Part shown: in pieces, positions 1-7,442 of the stretch | Numbering within the stretch: the stretch's first letter is position 1 | How the letters are laid out: the number at the start of each line of letters is the position of its first letter | Source of the DNA: an uncultured Clostridia bacterium | GTDB taxonomy: Bacteria; Bacillota; Clostridia; Christensenellales; UBA1242 | Assembly (NCBI GenBank): GCA_904397185.1 | Contig: CAJFOL010000080.1 | Coordinates: forward strand, 1-10,325 | Direction of reading: 5' to 3' | Length of the DNA stretch: 10,325 nt | Made by a program: the position numbers and the translations under genes | Notes under the pieces: generated by a model | Told to the model about the DNA's origin: nothing | Seen by the model: the letters and a program-made list of their open reading frames with translations, nothing else | Database searches by the model: none

Positions 1-54
1 ATTAAAATTCAAGATAATTAAAATTATAAAATAATAAAAAAATATTCATATAAT

Positions 55-99
55 AAAAAAAGAGTGATTGATTTCTTAAGTTTCAATCCTCTTTTTTTT
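55..99 (-). terminator. Intrinsic terminator after the ftsH-linked gene
   Basis: Seven A (55-61), then GAG, a bulged T65 and GATTGA (66-71) pair with TCAATC (83-88), CTC and eight T (92-99). Read on the minus strand this is a hairpin closed by a U tract, about 95 bp past the stop codon of the 193-897 gene. Because both flanks are A/T tracts it could work in both directions. The rest of 1-192 is AT-rich with short AATTAATT palindromes (104-111 and 115-122) and shows no gene. Confidence 0.85.
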
Positions 100-192
100 G
101 ACTAATTAATTTTTAATTAATTTTTTAAATTAAATTATTTTTACCAAGATTTTTAACTCGCAATAATATTTTTAAATAATTTTTTACTAATT

Positions 193-897
193 TTACTCAC
201 CTATTGCAAGTTGATAGAGTTTGTAGGTGTTTGCCCTAACAGTAATTTTTACTATTCTTGCCTCTTCATCTGCTGAGCCGACATTTGTTCTATAACCACC
301 AAAGTAGAATGTGAGTTCTTGCTCGGTGTCAGTATCTGAAATATTGAAGTAAACATCCTTGTAATACATAGCACCTACTCTTGAACTGTAAATTGTGTTG
401 TATTGACTGCCATCGGCATTTCGTAGTGACTGTGGCTGAGAGTAATATAGATGAACATAATTGTCTGTCAAATACTCGGCAAGGTCCTCGTCTATTCCCG
501 TCTTATTGTCTGGGTCACCATAAAAATGTTCTTGACGTTCCTCCACTATCTGGTATGCTCCGAGATTGCCAGTGAATAGTGCGGTCAAAACTGAACTGTT
601 AAACGAACTTTGATATATGTCGTCATATCTATCATAATTTTCATCTGCTGGTGTTACCGAATAAGTCCCCTCGGCTGTGTGGATACTTATATTGGTAGGC
701 TCAGATAAGAAATATGGTTTTAAATCAATTCTTACACAGGCAAGTGTGATGATAACGACGGCTAGTGCAAGGACAAAAGCAGAGATACATGAGAAAATAA
801 TCTTATTGTTCCTCTTTTTCTTTCTTAAATATTCATCACTTACAGAGTCTAATACATTATCAATATTTTGGTTTTGTGACGATTTTGTCTCTTCCAT
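193..897 (-). CDS. Single-pass membrane protein of unknown function, coupled to ftsH
   Basis: I do not recognise the family. The 234-residue product has a polar N-terminal tail of about 30 residues ending in a basic patch (RKKKRNNK, 25-32). One hydrophobic helix follows at about 33-54, then an extracytoplasmic region of about 180 residues rich in Tyr, Asp and Thr that looks beta-rich. The positive-inside rule places the short N-terminus in the cytoplasm. The ATG (895-897) directly abuts the TAA of ftsH, and its ribosome site AAAGGAGG is made of the last Lys-Gly-Gly codons of ftsH, so translation should be coupled. A terminator at 55-99 ends the unit. Co-expression at fixed ratio suggests a role with FtsH as adaptor, modulator or substrate, but this is inference from position. 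No catalytic motif is visible. Confidence 0.85.
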   Translation of the reverse strand: MEETKSSQNQNIDNVLDSVSDEYLRKKKRNNKIIFSCISAFVLALAVVIITLACVRIDLKPYFLSEPTNISIHTAEGTYSVTPADENYDRYDDIYQSSFNSSVLTALFTGNLGAYQIVEERQEHFYGDPDNKTGIDEDLAEYLTDNYVHLYYSQPQSLRNADGSQYNTIYSSRVGAMYYKDVYFNISDTDTEQELTFYFGGYRTNVGSADEEARIVKITVRANTYKLYQLAIGE

Positions 898-3243
898 TTA
901 GCCTCCTTTGTTGTCTTTTTTGTTTTTGTTTTTCTGTTCTTCTTTCTTTTCTTCCTCTTTCAAGGTCTCTTCGCTTGCTTGATTGTCGCTACTGCCTTGC
1001 ACAACTTCTTTATTGTCATTTTGATTATTGTTTATACCCTCATCATTTGCAGTCTCATCGCTGACTAATGATTGACCTTGGCTGATGACAACATTGACAT
1101 TTTGTCCTTCCGCTTGGTCATTAGTGCTAAACTCATCAAAGTATGACTGTTTAATTTTGTCAAGTTCTTCCTTAGTGATAACTCCATTTTGATAGAGTTT
1201 TTCGCCTTCGGCTATCTTCTGCTCGAGCAGTGCTTTACGTTCTGCCTCTGCCTTTTCCTTTCTGAATTTTTCTTCCTTTTCGCGTTGTTCTCTATCACGG
1301 TCTTCCATAATCTTTGCGATTTCTTCGGCACTCTTGCCTTCTGCAAGCATATCAACCTCTTCTTTGTTGATTGTCTCTCTTAGAAGAAGGAGATTTGCCA
1401 TTTCATTCAAAAGGTCAACATTGTCTGAGAGTAATTTTTTAGCACGTTTATAGTTATAGTCAAGTATTTGCCTAACTTCATCGTCAGCCTCTGCAGCGAG
1501 TTTTTCTGAGAAGTCGTTTCGTGTTTGATAATCTCTTCCTATAAATACTTGGTCGCTACTTTCAAGGCTTAAGAAACCTAAATTCTTGCTCATACCCCAA
1601 TTATAGACCATATTGTGTGCTATCTTTGTGGCTTGAGAGATATCATTGGAGGCACCTGTTGAGATATCTTTAAAGATAATCTCTTCGGCAATTCGTCCAC
1701 CCATGCAAACACATATTTCGTCCATAAGATAGTTGTATGTCCTGTATGAGTTGTCGTTTTCTGGTCTTTGCATTGTGTATCCACCTGCCATGCCACGTGG
1801 AATGATTGAAACTTCTTGAACCTCGTCAGTATTTTCTAGTTTTTTAGCAAGTATTGCATGACCTGATTCATGATATGCGGTGATTTTTCTATCTCTTTCT
1901 GTAACAAGTCTGCTCTTCTTTTGAGGTCCCATAGTTACTTTATTTATGCCCTCAGTAATATCGGACATGATTATCTTTGGTCTACCATTTCTAGCAGCAA
2001 GTATTGCTGCCTCGTTGAGCATATTTTCAATATCGGCACCAGTAAAGCCGACTGTTATTCTAGCAAGGGTTTTAAAGTCAATATTATCATCAAGTGGTTT
2101 ATTCTTAGCATGAATACGTAAAATTCCTTCTCTACCCTTTACGTCTGGGATGTTTACATAGATTTGTCTGTCAAAACGTCCTGGACGCATAAGTGCTGGG
2201 TCAAGAACGTCTGCACGGTTTGTAGCGGCAAGGACGATTATACCTTCGTTGGACTCAAAACCATCCATCTCAACAAGAAGTTGGTTTAGAGTTTGCTCAC
2301 GTTCATCATTTCCACCGCCAAGTCCTGCACCTCTTTGTCTGCCCACTGCATCAATTTCATCAATAAATACAATACATGGCTTATTTTTCTTTGCTTGGTC
2401 AAAAAGGTCTCTCACTCTTGATGCACCAACACCGACAAACATTTCAACGAAGTCAGAACCGCTTATTGAAATAAACGGCACATTTGCTTCACCTGCGATT
2501 GCCCTTGCAAGTAAGGTCTTACCAGTACCAGGTTGACCTACTAAGAGTACACCTTTTGGTATTCTAGCACCAAGGTCGGTAAACTTCTTTGGTGATTTTA
2601 AAAATTCAACGATTTCTTTAAGTTCCTCTTTCTCCTCGTCTGCACCTGCAATGTCATCAAATTTAACTTTACTTGTAGTATATGCCTTTGCCCTTGATTT
2701 GCCAAAACTGAAAGCACCTTTGTTGGAATTATTCAAAAGTCTAAATATCATCCAAACAAGGAATAGTCCAAAGCAAATGTAAAGTATAGGATAGATTATA
2801 TCCCAAGTGTTTACTCCGTCAACAGCGGCAACTGGATTAACTTTATCCTCATCCGGTCTTGGAGTAACTTCGCCCTCCTCGCTTGTTGTACCCGCATTAT
2901 AGGTTGAAATATAGTCAAGTATTTGTTTCAACAGCCCGTCATTATATCTATAATTGATATAATAGTCAGCATATTCAGGAAATCTCTCAGTAAAAGCCGA
3001 GTCTCTAAGCAAGAAATACATGGTTGTGTCATTATAGTAAACCTCAACCACCTTTTCTGTGACTAGTTCACCCTCTTCGTTTTCAACTTCTCTTCCGTTG
3101 ATAAGTTCAACGACCTCGTTGTATCCACCTGTAATTCTCTCCCCGCTGTAGCCGTTGTTTGTAAAGATAAGCACAAACACAAGTACTACAAGAAGTAGAA
3201 CTACAAGATAGGTCCATCTAAATTTTGATTTGTTTTCGTTCAT
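898..3243 (-). CDS. ftsH: ATP-dependent zinc metalloprotease FtsH, with an extended C-terminal tail
   Basis: Membrane-anchored AAA+ protease that unfolds and degrades membrane and cytosolic proteins as a hexamer. In the 781-residue product, helix 1 lies at about 11-27 and an extracytoplasmic FtsH domain with charged inserts at about 30-145. Helix 2 is at about 148-171. Walker A is GQPGTGKT (236-243), Walker B ends in FIDEID (293-298), and the second region of homology carries arginine fingers in RPGR (353-356). The zinc site is HESGH (458-462), with Asp534 in the NDI motif as likely third ligand. From about 635 the protein continues as a charged coiled coil, a SHOCT-like segment (about 676-702) and an Asn/Glu/Lys-rich tail, well beyond the usual length of about 600-650. 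The start chosen is ATG 3241-3243, preceded by AAGGAG with 5-nt spacing. An upstream in-frame ATG at 3318 has no ribosome site. Confidence 0.97.
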   Translation of the reverse strand: MNENKSKFRWTYLVVLLLVVLVFVLIFTNNGYSGERITGGYNEVVELINGREVENEEGELVTEKVVEVYYNDTTMYFLLRDSAFTERFPEYADYYINYRYNDGLLKQILDYISTYNAGTTSEEGEVTPRPDEDKVNPVAAVDGVNTWDIIYPILYICFGLFLVWMIFRLLNNSNKGAFSFGKSRAKAYTTSKVKFDDIAGADEEKEELKEIVEFLKSPKKFTDLGARIPKGVLLVGQPGTGKTLLARAIAGEANVPFISISGSDFVEMFVGVGASRVRDLFDQAKKNKPCIVFIDEIDAVGRQRGAGLGGGNDEREQTLNQLLVEMDGFESNEGIIVLAATNRADVLDPALMRPGRFDRQIYVNIPDVKGREGILRIHAKNKPLDDNIDFKTLARITVGFTGADIENMLNEAAILAARNGRPKIIMSDITEGINKVTMGPQKKSRLVTERDRKITAYHESGHAILAKKLENTDEVQEVSIIPRGMAGGYTMQRPENDNSYRTYNYLMDEICVCMGGRIAEEIIFKDISTGASNDISQATKIAHNMVYNWGMSKNLGFLSLESSDQVFIGRDYQTRNDFSEKLAAEADDEVRQILDYNYKRAKKLLSDNVDLLNEMANLLLLRETINKEEVDMLAEGKSAEEIAKIMEDRDREQREKEEKFRKEKAEAERKALLEQKIAEGEKLYQNGVITKEELDKIKQSYFDEFSTNDQAEGQNVNVVISQGQSLVSDETANDEGINNNQNDNKEVVQGSSDNQASEETLKEEEKKEEQKNKNKKDNKGG

Positions 3244-3425
3244 AATGTCTCCTTGAATTTGTTTTATGATTTGTTTTATGTTGAAAAAAGGCAAGTCGTT
3301 CAACAAATTATTGTACAAAGTTTTTATAAAAAATATACTTTATCCTATCGTACAAAGAAACGTTACTGACCTTGCTTTCAAGTTGCTTTAAAAGTGTTTC
3401 TAAAGCATCATGACGTTTTTCTACA
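3244..3425 (-). promoter_or_regulatory. Long structured 5' leader of ftsH
   Basis: The promoter at 3432-3460 predicts a start near 3425 and a leader of about 180 nt. AAACGT (3358-3363) can pair with ACGTTT (3413-3418), enclosing two small hairpins: GCTTTA/TAAAGC (3385-3390 with 3401-3406) and CTTG/CAAG (near 3371-3382). A third hairpin, GTTGAA/TTCAAC (3280-3285 with 3299-3304), lies nearer the gene. The stems are short, so a regulatory role is only a possibility. CTTTGTAC occurs twice in the leader, and a tandem 12-mer precedes the ribosome site. I see no CIRCE or CtsR-type operator. Confidence 0.4.
3257..3280. repeat. Perfect tandem 12-bp duplication just upstream of the ftsH ribosome site
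   Basis: ATTTGTTTTATG occurs twice back to back (3257-3268 and 3269-3280). On the mRNA this reads CATAAAACAAAT twice, ending just before the AAGGAG ribosome site. It could be a slippage duplication. It also lengthens an unstructured A-rich stretch, which may help ribosome loading. Confidence 0.9.
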
Positions 3426-3431
3426 GTGTGT

Positions 3432-3460
3432 ATTGTAACATAAAAAAAGATTTTTCACAA
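3432..3460 (-). promoter_or_regulatory. Sigma-A promoter for ftsH
   Basis: On the minus strand TTGTGA (3455-3460) and TACAAT (3432-3437) are separated by exactly 17 nt, with an extended -10 TGT directly before TACAAT. The predicted start is near 3425. This gives ftsH its own vegetative promoter downstream of the ger operon. I found no convincing terminator between the gerAC stop (3516) and this promoter, only a weak A6/T6 pairing near 3491-3507, so some read-through from ger is possible. Confidence 0.65.
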
Positions 3461-3515
3461 CAAATAAAAGGGCATTTTGAAAGAAATTTTTAAAAAAGTT
3501 GTTTTTTCGACAAAA

Positions 3516-4784
3516 TTAGTCAGGCTGGACAACGACACTTAACTTAAAAGTCACGTAATCTATGAATTTATCCGCATTTTCCTTGCCACCAATCTTATCA
3601 ATAAACTTCTTAAACTGCTTGCGGTCATTTGAAAAGAACTCCCGCCCCACTCCTATGACATCACAGTCATGTTCTCTTAGTATGCCAAGCGAGTCTGCAA
3701 ACTGCCGTTTAACTTTTTGTTCAATTTTTCCTGATATATCATCTGTAATTTCACTAAACTCGGTGTTTATTCGAAGTGCCTCATGCTCTCCGCCGACCTC
3801 GACAAGTTCGACACCCAGCACAAGTTGTGCCATAAATATAGGGTAGCCATTTTCAAACTTGGTTGTAACAAGAGTTTTCTTATTCTTTACCTTATACTGC
3901 ATTGAAAGGGTCTCGTCATTTCGCTCGACACCATCAATATCTATTATTTGATTGACCGATTTTGGGTTTAATAGGTTTATACCACTAAGCCCATCTACGT
4001 CAAGCACCGCCACCTTTTTGCCTTCTTTAAGTAGCACCGCTTTCCCTTGATTTTCTATTCTTTTGCTTGATTTCCCTCCGCTTTCGTTTTCAGAATTTGA
4101 ACCGCCTTGAGAAGATTGTCCTTGTCCCCCACTATTGCCACTTGGGGAACTTACTCCATCACCACCGCCCTCTTCACCACTTTCTTCCATAGTCAAATAT
4201 CCTATTAAAGATGATTTGACATAACTATAGTAGCCTTTATAAAATGCTTCAAGTGAAGTGTCAGTGACGTATAGGTTATTGGCATTATAGGCTATAATCT
4301 GCTCAAGTTTTAAACCTAAATCACTGACTAAATTTTTCGACTGCTCTAAGACCTCTTTGGCAGAATTGTTTGTGCATACAAAAACTGTGTTCTCGGGAAG
4401 TGAAGCAACTCGGCTGAGATAATCTACAGTAGTCGACACGTCCTCGCTTAGCAGTTCCTCATTGACTATTGTCGTTTTGGCATGGGCGAGTCCGATTGTC
4501 CGCCCCATGGCAATTTGGGCATTGTAAACCGCTTCGGCGACAGAATTTCCTTTGCCTGAAATAACTGACGTCTTCTCCTGATAGGACTGATTTGCTGTTG
4601 GGATAAAAGTCAAAAGAGACACCTCGTATTGCTGGTCAATTCTATCTATGCCTATGGCCGTAACCACCCCTCTATTTCTGCTCTCGCCTGGTGAATAAAT
4701 AGCAAATGGTGTGAAAAACAATAGTATCACTATAAATACTATTATCATCGGCGATTTGAAAGCAACTACAATTCTTCTTTTCAC
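3516..4784 (-). CDS. gerAC: Spore germination protein, GerAC/Ger(x)C family, without a lipobox cysteine
   Basis: C subunit of a GerA-type nutrient germinant receptor of the spore inner membrane. The 422 residues begin with a basic N-terminus and one hydrophobic helix (about 13-31). The Ger(x)C N-terminal domain follows, starting near VTAIGID (41-47). A Gly/Ser/Glu-rich linker spans about 200-245, and the C-terminal domain contains the family-typical DVIGVGREFF stretch (375-384). Classical family members are lipoproteins with a Cys at the signal-peptide end. Here no Cys occurs in the first 130 residues, so the protein seems to be held by an uncleaved anchor. The start is GTG, overlapping the gerAB stop by 4 bp (GTGA), with AAAGGAG 5 nt upstream. 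It is the last gene of the operon. The symbol follows the B. subtilis gerA operon; the exact paralogue cannot be fixed. Confidence 0.93.
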   Translation of the reverse strand: MKRRIVVAFKSPMIIVFIVILLFFTPFAIYSPGESRNRGVVTAIGIDRIDQQYEVSLLTFIPTANQSYQEKTSVISGKGNSVAEAVYNAQIAMGRTIGLAHAKTTIVNEELLSEDVSTTVDYLSRVASLPENTVFVCTNNSAKEVLEQSKNLVSDLGLKLEQIIAYNANNLYVTDTSLEAFYKGYYSYVKSSLIGYLTMEESGEEGGGDGVSSPSGNSGGQGQSSQGGSNSENESGGKSSKRIENQGKAVLLKEGKKVAVLDVDGLSGINLLNPKSVNQIIDIDGVERNDETLSMQYKVKNKKTLVTTKFENGYPIFMAQLVLGVELVEVGGEHEALRINTEFSEITDDISGKIEQKVKRQFADSLGILREHDCDVIGVGREFFSNDRKQFKKFIDKIGGKENADKFIDYVTFKLSVVVQPD

Positions 4785-5908
4785 ACCTTCTCCTTTATAT
4801 TCTTTTCTTTTAAATGTGACTTAATTTTGACAGGTCGATTTCCGTGCTGTCTTATATCTATTATAATGATAATAAGTGTAATTATTGGTAAAATATAGTT
4901 TATAAATATTGAAAGATATGGTAGCCACAGCAGTGATGATTTGACCATTATCTCATATTTGCCTATAAAGACATAGTAAAGTATCAAAAACAGCACGTCA
5001 AAAACGGCTACACTGTAAATTTTATTCAGAGGGAAAATACTCATAAAACAATCACAAAAGGCATACGAGAAAATTTCCATTTGGAAGAGGGTTATAATCA
5101 TTATTGTGAGCATGGCAATGATATCAAGTCTGCCTATAGCATTAAACTGCACAGAAAACACCAAAAGGTCAGCGAGGGCATTGTTATGCATAAATGCGGT
5201 CATTTGATATTTTGCATAGAACAAAAAGAACAATAGCACCACTAAAAACATTGCAAAAAGTGTGTAGAAATACAGGCTTTTGACCTTTCCTTTCTTAAAA
5301 TCTAACCTATCCATAGCAAGAAAGAGAAATATAAAATCTCCAAATGCAAATATATGATTGTGCATTGAGGTAAAAAACTCTTTCGCACTCGACATAAAAA
5401 ATAGTGGCGATGATATCGGAGTGAAAAGTGAAATTACAAGACAGAAAATAAAGCCAGCAATAACTATACCAAAAAAGAGTTCCATAGTCCGTGAAAATGA
5501 CCTTAGTCCACAAAATACCGCATGATTTATTACAGGGAAAAATGATATGAGAGCCATAAAAATAAATTCATCTTGATAAATTTGTTGTTTAAAATACACA
5601 TAAGTTATTGAAAAAACAAGCAGGCACTTGAAAAAGAAAAAAATTAAAAGTGTTATGTAGATGATTTTAGTCACAAGCGAGCCGAGTTTATCCTTTAAGA
5701 TATCATAAAATTTTTGCTCAGGATATAGACTTTTTAGTTTTATAAGGATAGGTAGCATTATAAAATCAAGCAAAAAGAGGGTTATCAAAACGAAAATTGA
5801 GTCTGCAGAGGTCTTCTCGTACATTAGTGACGGCAAAAGTAGTATCTTGTTTGCAAAGATACACATAACTATTAGCACACCGCATTGATTTATACTGATT
5901 TGTTTCAT
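4781..5908 (-). CDS. gerAB: Spore germination protein, GerAB family (APC-type permease)
   Basis: Integral membrane B subunit of the germinant receptor, the subunit that binds the germinant in the GerA family. It has 375 residues, close to the usual length. About ten hydrophobic segments are visible, near residues 10-28, 38-57, 80-104, 114-134, 143-163, 185-199, 212-232, 263-283, 299-316 and 331-351. A basic C-terminal tail (about 353-375) follows. FNAIGRLDIIAM (255-266) matches the conserved membrane-entry segment of spore permeases. The ATG overlaps the gerAA stop by 4 bp (ATGA), and AAGGAG, encoded in the last gerAA codons, lies 5 nt upstream. Its stop overlaps the gerAC start in turn, so the three subunits should be made in step. 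The ligand cannot be predicted. Confidence 0.93.
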   Translation of the reverse strand: MKQISINQCGVLIVMCIFANKILLLPSLMYEKTSADSIFVLITLFLLDFIMLPILIKLKSLYPEQKFYDILKDKLGSLVTKIIYITLLIFFFFKCLLVFSITYVYFKQQIYQDEFIFMALISFFPVINHAVFCGLRSFSRTMELFFGIVIAGFIFCLVISLFTPISSPLFFMSSAKEFFTSMHNHIFAFGDFIFLFLAMDRLDFKKGKVKSLYFYTLFAMFLVVLLFFLFYAKYQMTAFMHNNALADLLVFSVQFNAIGRLDIIAMLTIMIITLFQMEIFSYAFCDCFMSIFPLNKIYSVAVFDVLFLILYYVFIGKYEIMVKSSLLWLPYLSIFINYILPIITLIIIIIDIRQHGNRPVKIKSHLKEKNIKEKV

Positions 5909-7329
5909 ATCCGCTCCTTCTTCTCAGGGCTAAATGACTGAGGTCGATGTTTCATGTTATAGCGAGGGTCAATGAGTATCGCATCCTTCAAGTCCTGGCT
6001 TATTCGAGGACTATACGGTGCAAGATATGGTGTGGCAAATGAGTCGAAGTTGTTAAGATAATTTGCAACGTAGACCATGCCTGATACAATTCCAATAAGC
6101 CCAAGCGACCCACCCAAGACTATGAATACCAATTGCAGAACGGTTATCTGCGGTGCTTGTTCTGGTATTGTATAAAGTGCAATCTTTGAAAGTGCCACGA
6201 TTATCACCCCTGGCGGTGAGATTAGCCCAGCCTTTACTCCCGTGTCACCCAAAATCAATGCCCCTACCACCGAAGTTGCAAGCCCGAGGTAACTAGGAAG
6301 TCTTAAACTGACCTCGTAAAGCACTTGAAAGAGCAGAAAGATAAACAAAATCTCGAGGAATGGTGTAAACGGAAGACCTTGTGTGGTGTCTGCGATGGTT
6401 ATCAAGAAATTGAGTGGCAAAATGTTGTAATGATAAAGTTGAAGTGCAAGGTAAAAGCCTGGGGCAATCAGTGCAATGAGAAGTCCCAAAAGTCTGATAA
6501 TCCTCACAAAAGATGAATAATGATGATTAGTATAGTAATCATTGCTGTTTTGCAAGTCCTCTATAAATATAAACGGAATGGTAAGAACAATTGGAGAGTT
6601 GTCGACGATAAGTGCTACCTTGCCTTCAAGAAGTTTGCTCACCACTATATCTGGCTTTTCGGTGTTGCCTATCTGTTTGAATAGCGAGCCTGGTCTATTT
6701 TCTAGATAAAAAAGTATGTTGTATGAGTCAAGCACACCGTCTATCTTTATCTTTGACAGTTTTTCGCGAATCTGTTTGACAATCTTCTTGCTCGCTATGC
6801 CTTTTAAATATGTAATGCACACCTTCGTTTGAGTGAGCGAGCCTACCCTAACCACGTCCATAACTAAGTCTTGTGATTTGACTCGCCGTCTTATCAAAGT
6901 TACATTGGTCTGCAAATCTTCGACAAAGCCTTCTCGGGGACCTTGAATGACAGGTGACGTTGGAGGTTCGCTTGGCGAACGTGTCGGAAACTTCAAAAGG
7001 TCAATCGATAAAATTTCATTTGAAAAGTTTGACAAAAGTATAACTCTGCCATCCAGTATTTCCTTAATCATATCCTCTTTTTTTGCATCTTTTATGTCAA
7101 CACATTTAATAAGGTCATTTTTTAAGTTATCAAATGTTATTTTGCCCTTGTAGGTTTGAATAGGATAGTAAATTGCCGATGAAAAAAGTTGAGAATCTAT
7201 GATACTTTTTAGATAAACAAAGCCTATTATCTGCCCATCCTTTTTAAAATAGCGATAGGAAAAATCAACACTCTCGTTGAGTGATTTTTTGAGTTTGTTT
7301 ATCTCCTTCTCGACATTAAAATAAGACAT
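5905..7329 (-). CDS. gerAA: Spore germination protein, GerAA family
   Basis: A subunit of the germinant receptor. GerA-type receptors assemble into oligomeric channels in which this subunit lines the pore. The 474 residues comprise a soluble N-terminal half (about 1-275) and a membrane half (about 278-425) with some five hydrophobic segments, then a cytoplasmic tail. Family signatures are GPREGFVEDLQTN (130-142) followed by IRRR, RPGSLFKQIGNTEKPD (212-227), GKVALIVDNSP (236-246), PGFYLAL (290-296) and RLPSYLGLATSVVGALILGD (343-362). The ATG at 7327-7329 has GAGG 7 nt upstream. It is the first gene of the operon, and a sigma-G-like promoter sits just before it. The length is normal and nothing appears broken. 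Confidence 0.96.
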   Translation of the reverse strand: MSYFNVEKEINKLKKSLNESVDFSYRYFKKDGQIIGFVYLKSIIDSQLFSSAIYYPIQTYKGKITFDNLKNDLIKCVDIKDAKKEDMIKEILDGRVILLSNFSNEILSIDLLKFPTRSPSEPPTSPVIQGPREGFVEDLQTNVTLIRRRVKSQDLVMDVVRVGSLTQTKVCITYLKGIASKKIVKQIREKLSKIKIDGVLDSYNILFYLENRPGSLFKQIGNTEKPDIVVSKLLEGKVALIVDNSPIVLTIPFIFIEDLQNSNDYYTNHHYSSFVRIIRLLGLLIALIAPGFYLALQLYHYNILPLNFLITIADTTQGLPFTPFLEILFIFLLFQVLYEVSLRLPSYLGLATSVVGALILGDTGVKAGLISPPGVIIVALSKIALYTIPEQAPQITVLQLVFIVLGGSLGLIGIVSGMVYVANYLNNFDSFATPYLAPYSPRISQDLKDAILIDPRYNMKHRPQSFSPEKKERI

Positions 7330-7348
7330 TACTTTACCTCGTTAGGCT

Positions 7349-7378
7349 TAGTATGTCTTATTATAGTTGTTTTTATGT
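7349..7378 (-). promoter_or_regulatory. Candidate sigma-G (forespore) promoter of the ger operon
   Basis: On the minus strand ACATA (7374-7378), 18 nt of spacer and CATACTA (7349-7355) match the sigma-G pattern known from B. subtilis (GHATR, about 18 nt, CATnHTA). Only the first -35 base differs. GerA-type operons are classic sigma-G targets, which fits. The predicted start near 7342 leaves a short leader of about 12 nt that begins next to the GAGG ribosome site. A TATAAT (7360-7365) overlaps the spacer but has no matching sigma-A -35 element. Confidence 0.6.
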
Positions 7379-7442
7379 AAATATTTTTTATGAGATAAAT
7401 CATAATTTAAAGTTTATATTTTAAGTTACCCCGTACGAAGAG

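Noticed and set aside
3244..3318. Extension of FtsH to an upstream in-frame ATG at 3318, adding 25 residues
   Set aside because: No ribosome site precedes it, the added stretch covers the tandem 12-bp repeat, and the ATG at 3243 has AAGGAG at ideal spacing directly before the normal FtsH N-terminal helix.
3440..3515. Terminator after gerAC
   Set aside because: Only an A6/T6 pairing with a CAAC loop is visible; without G-C pairs it is too weak to list.
7360..7365. TATAAT as a vegetative promoter for gerAA
   Set aside because: No -35 element stands at 16-18 nt, and the sigma-G-type match overlapping it suits a germination operon better.
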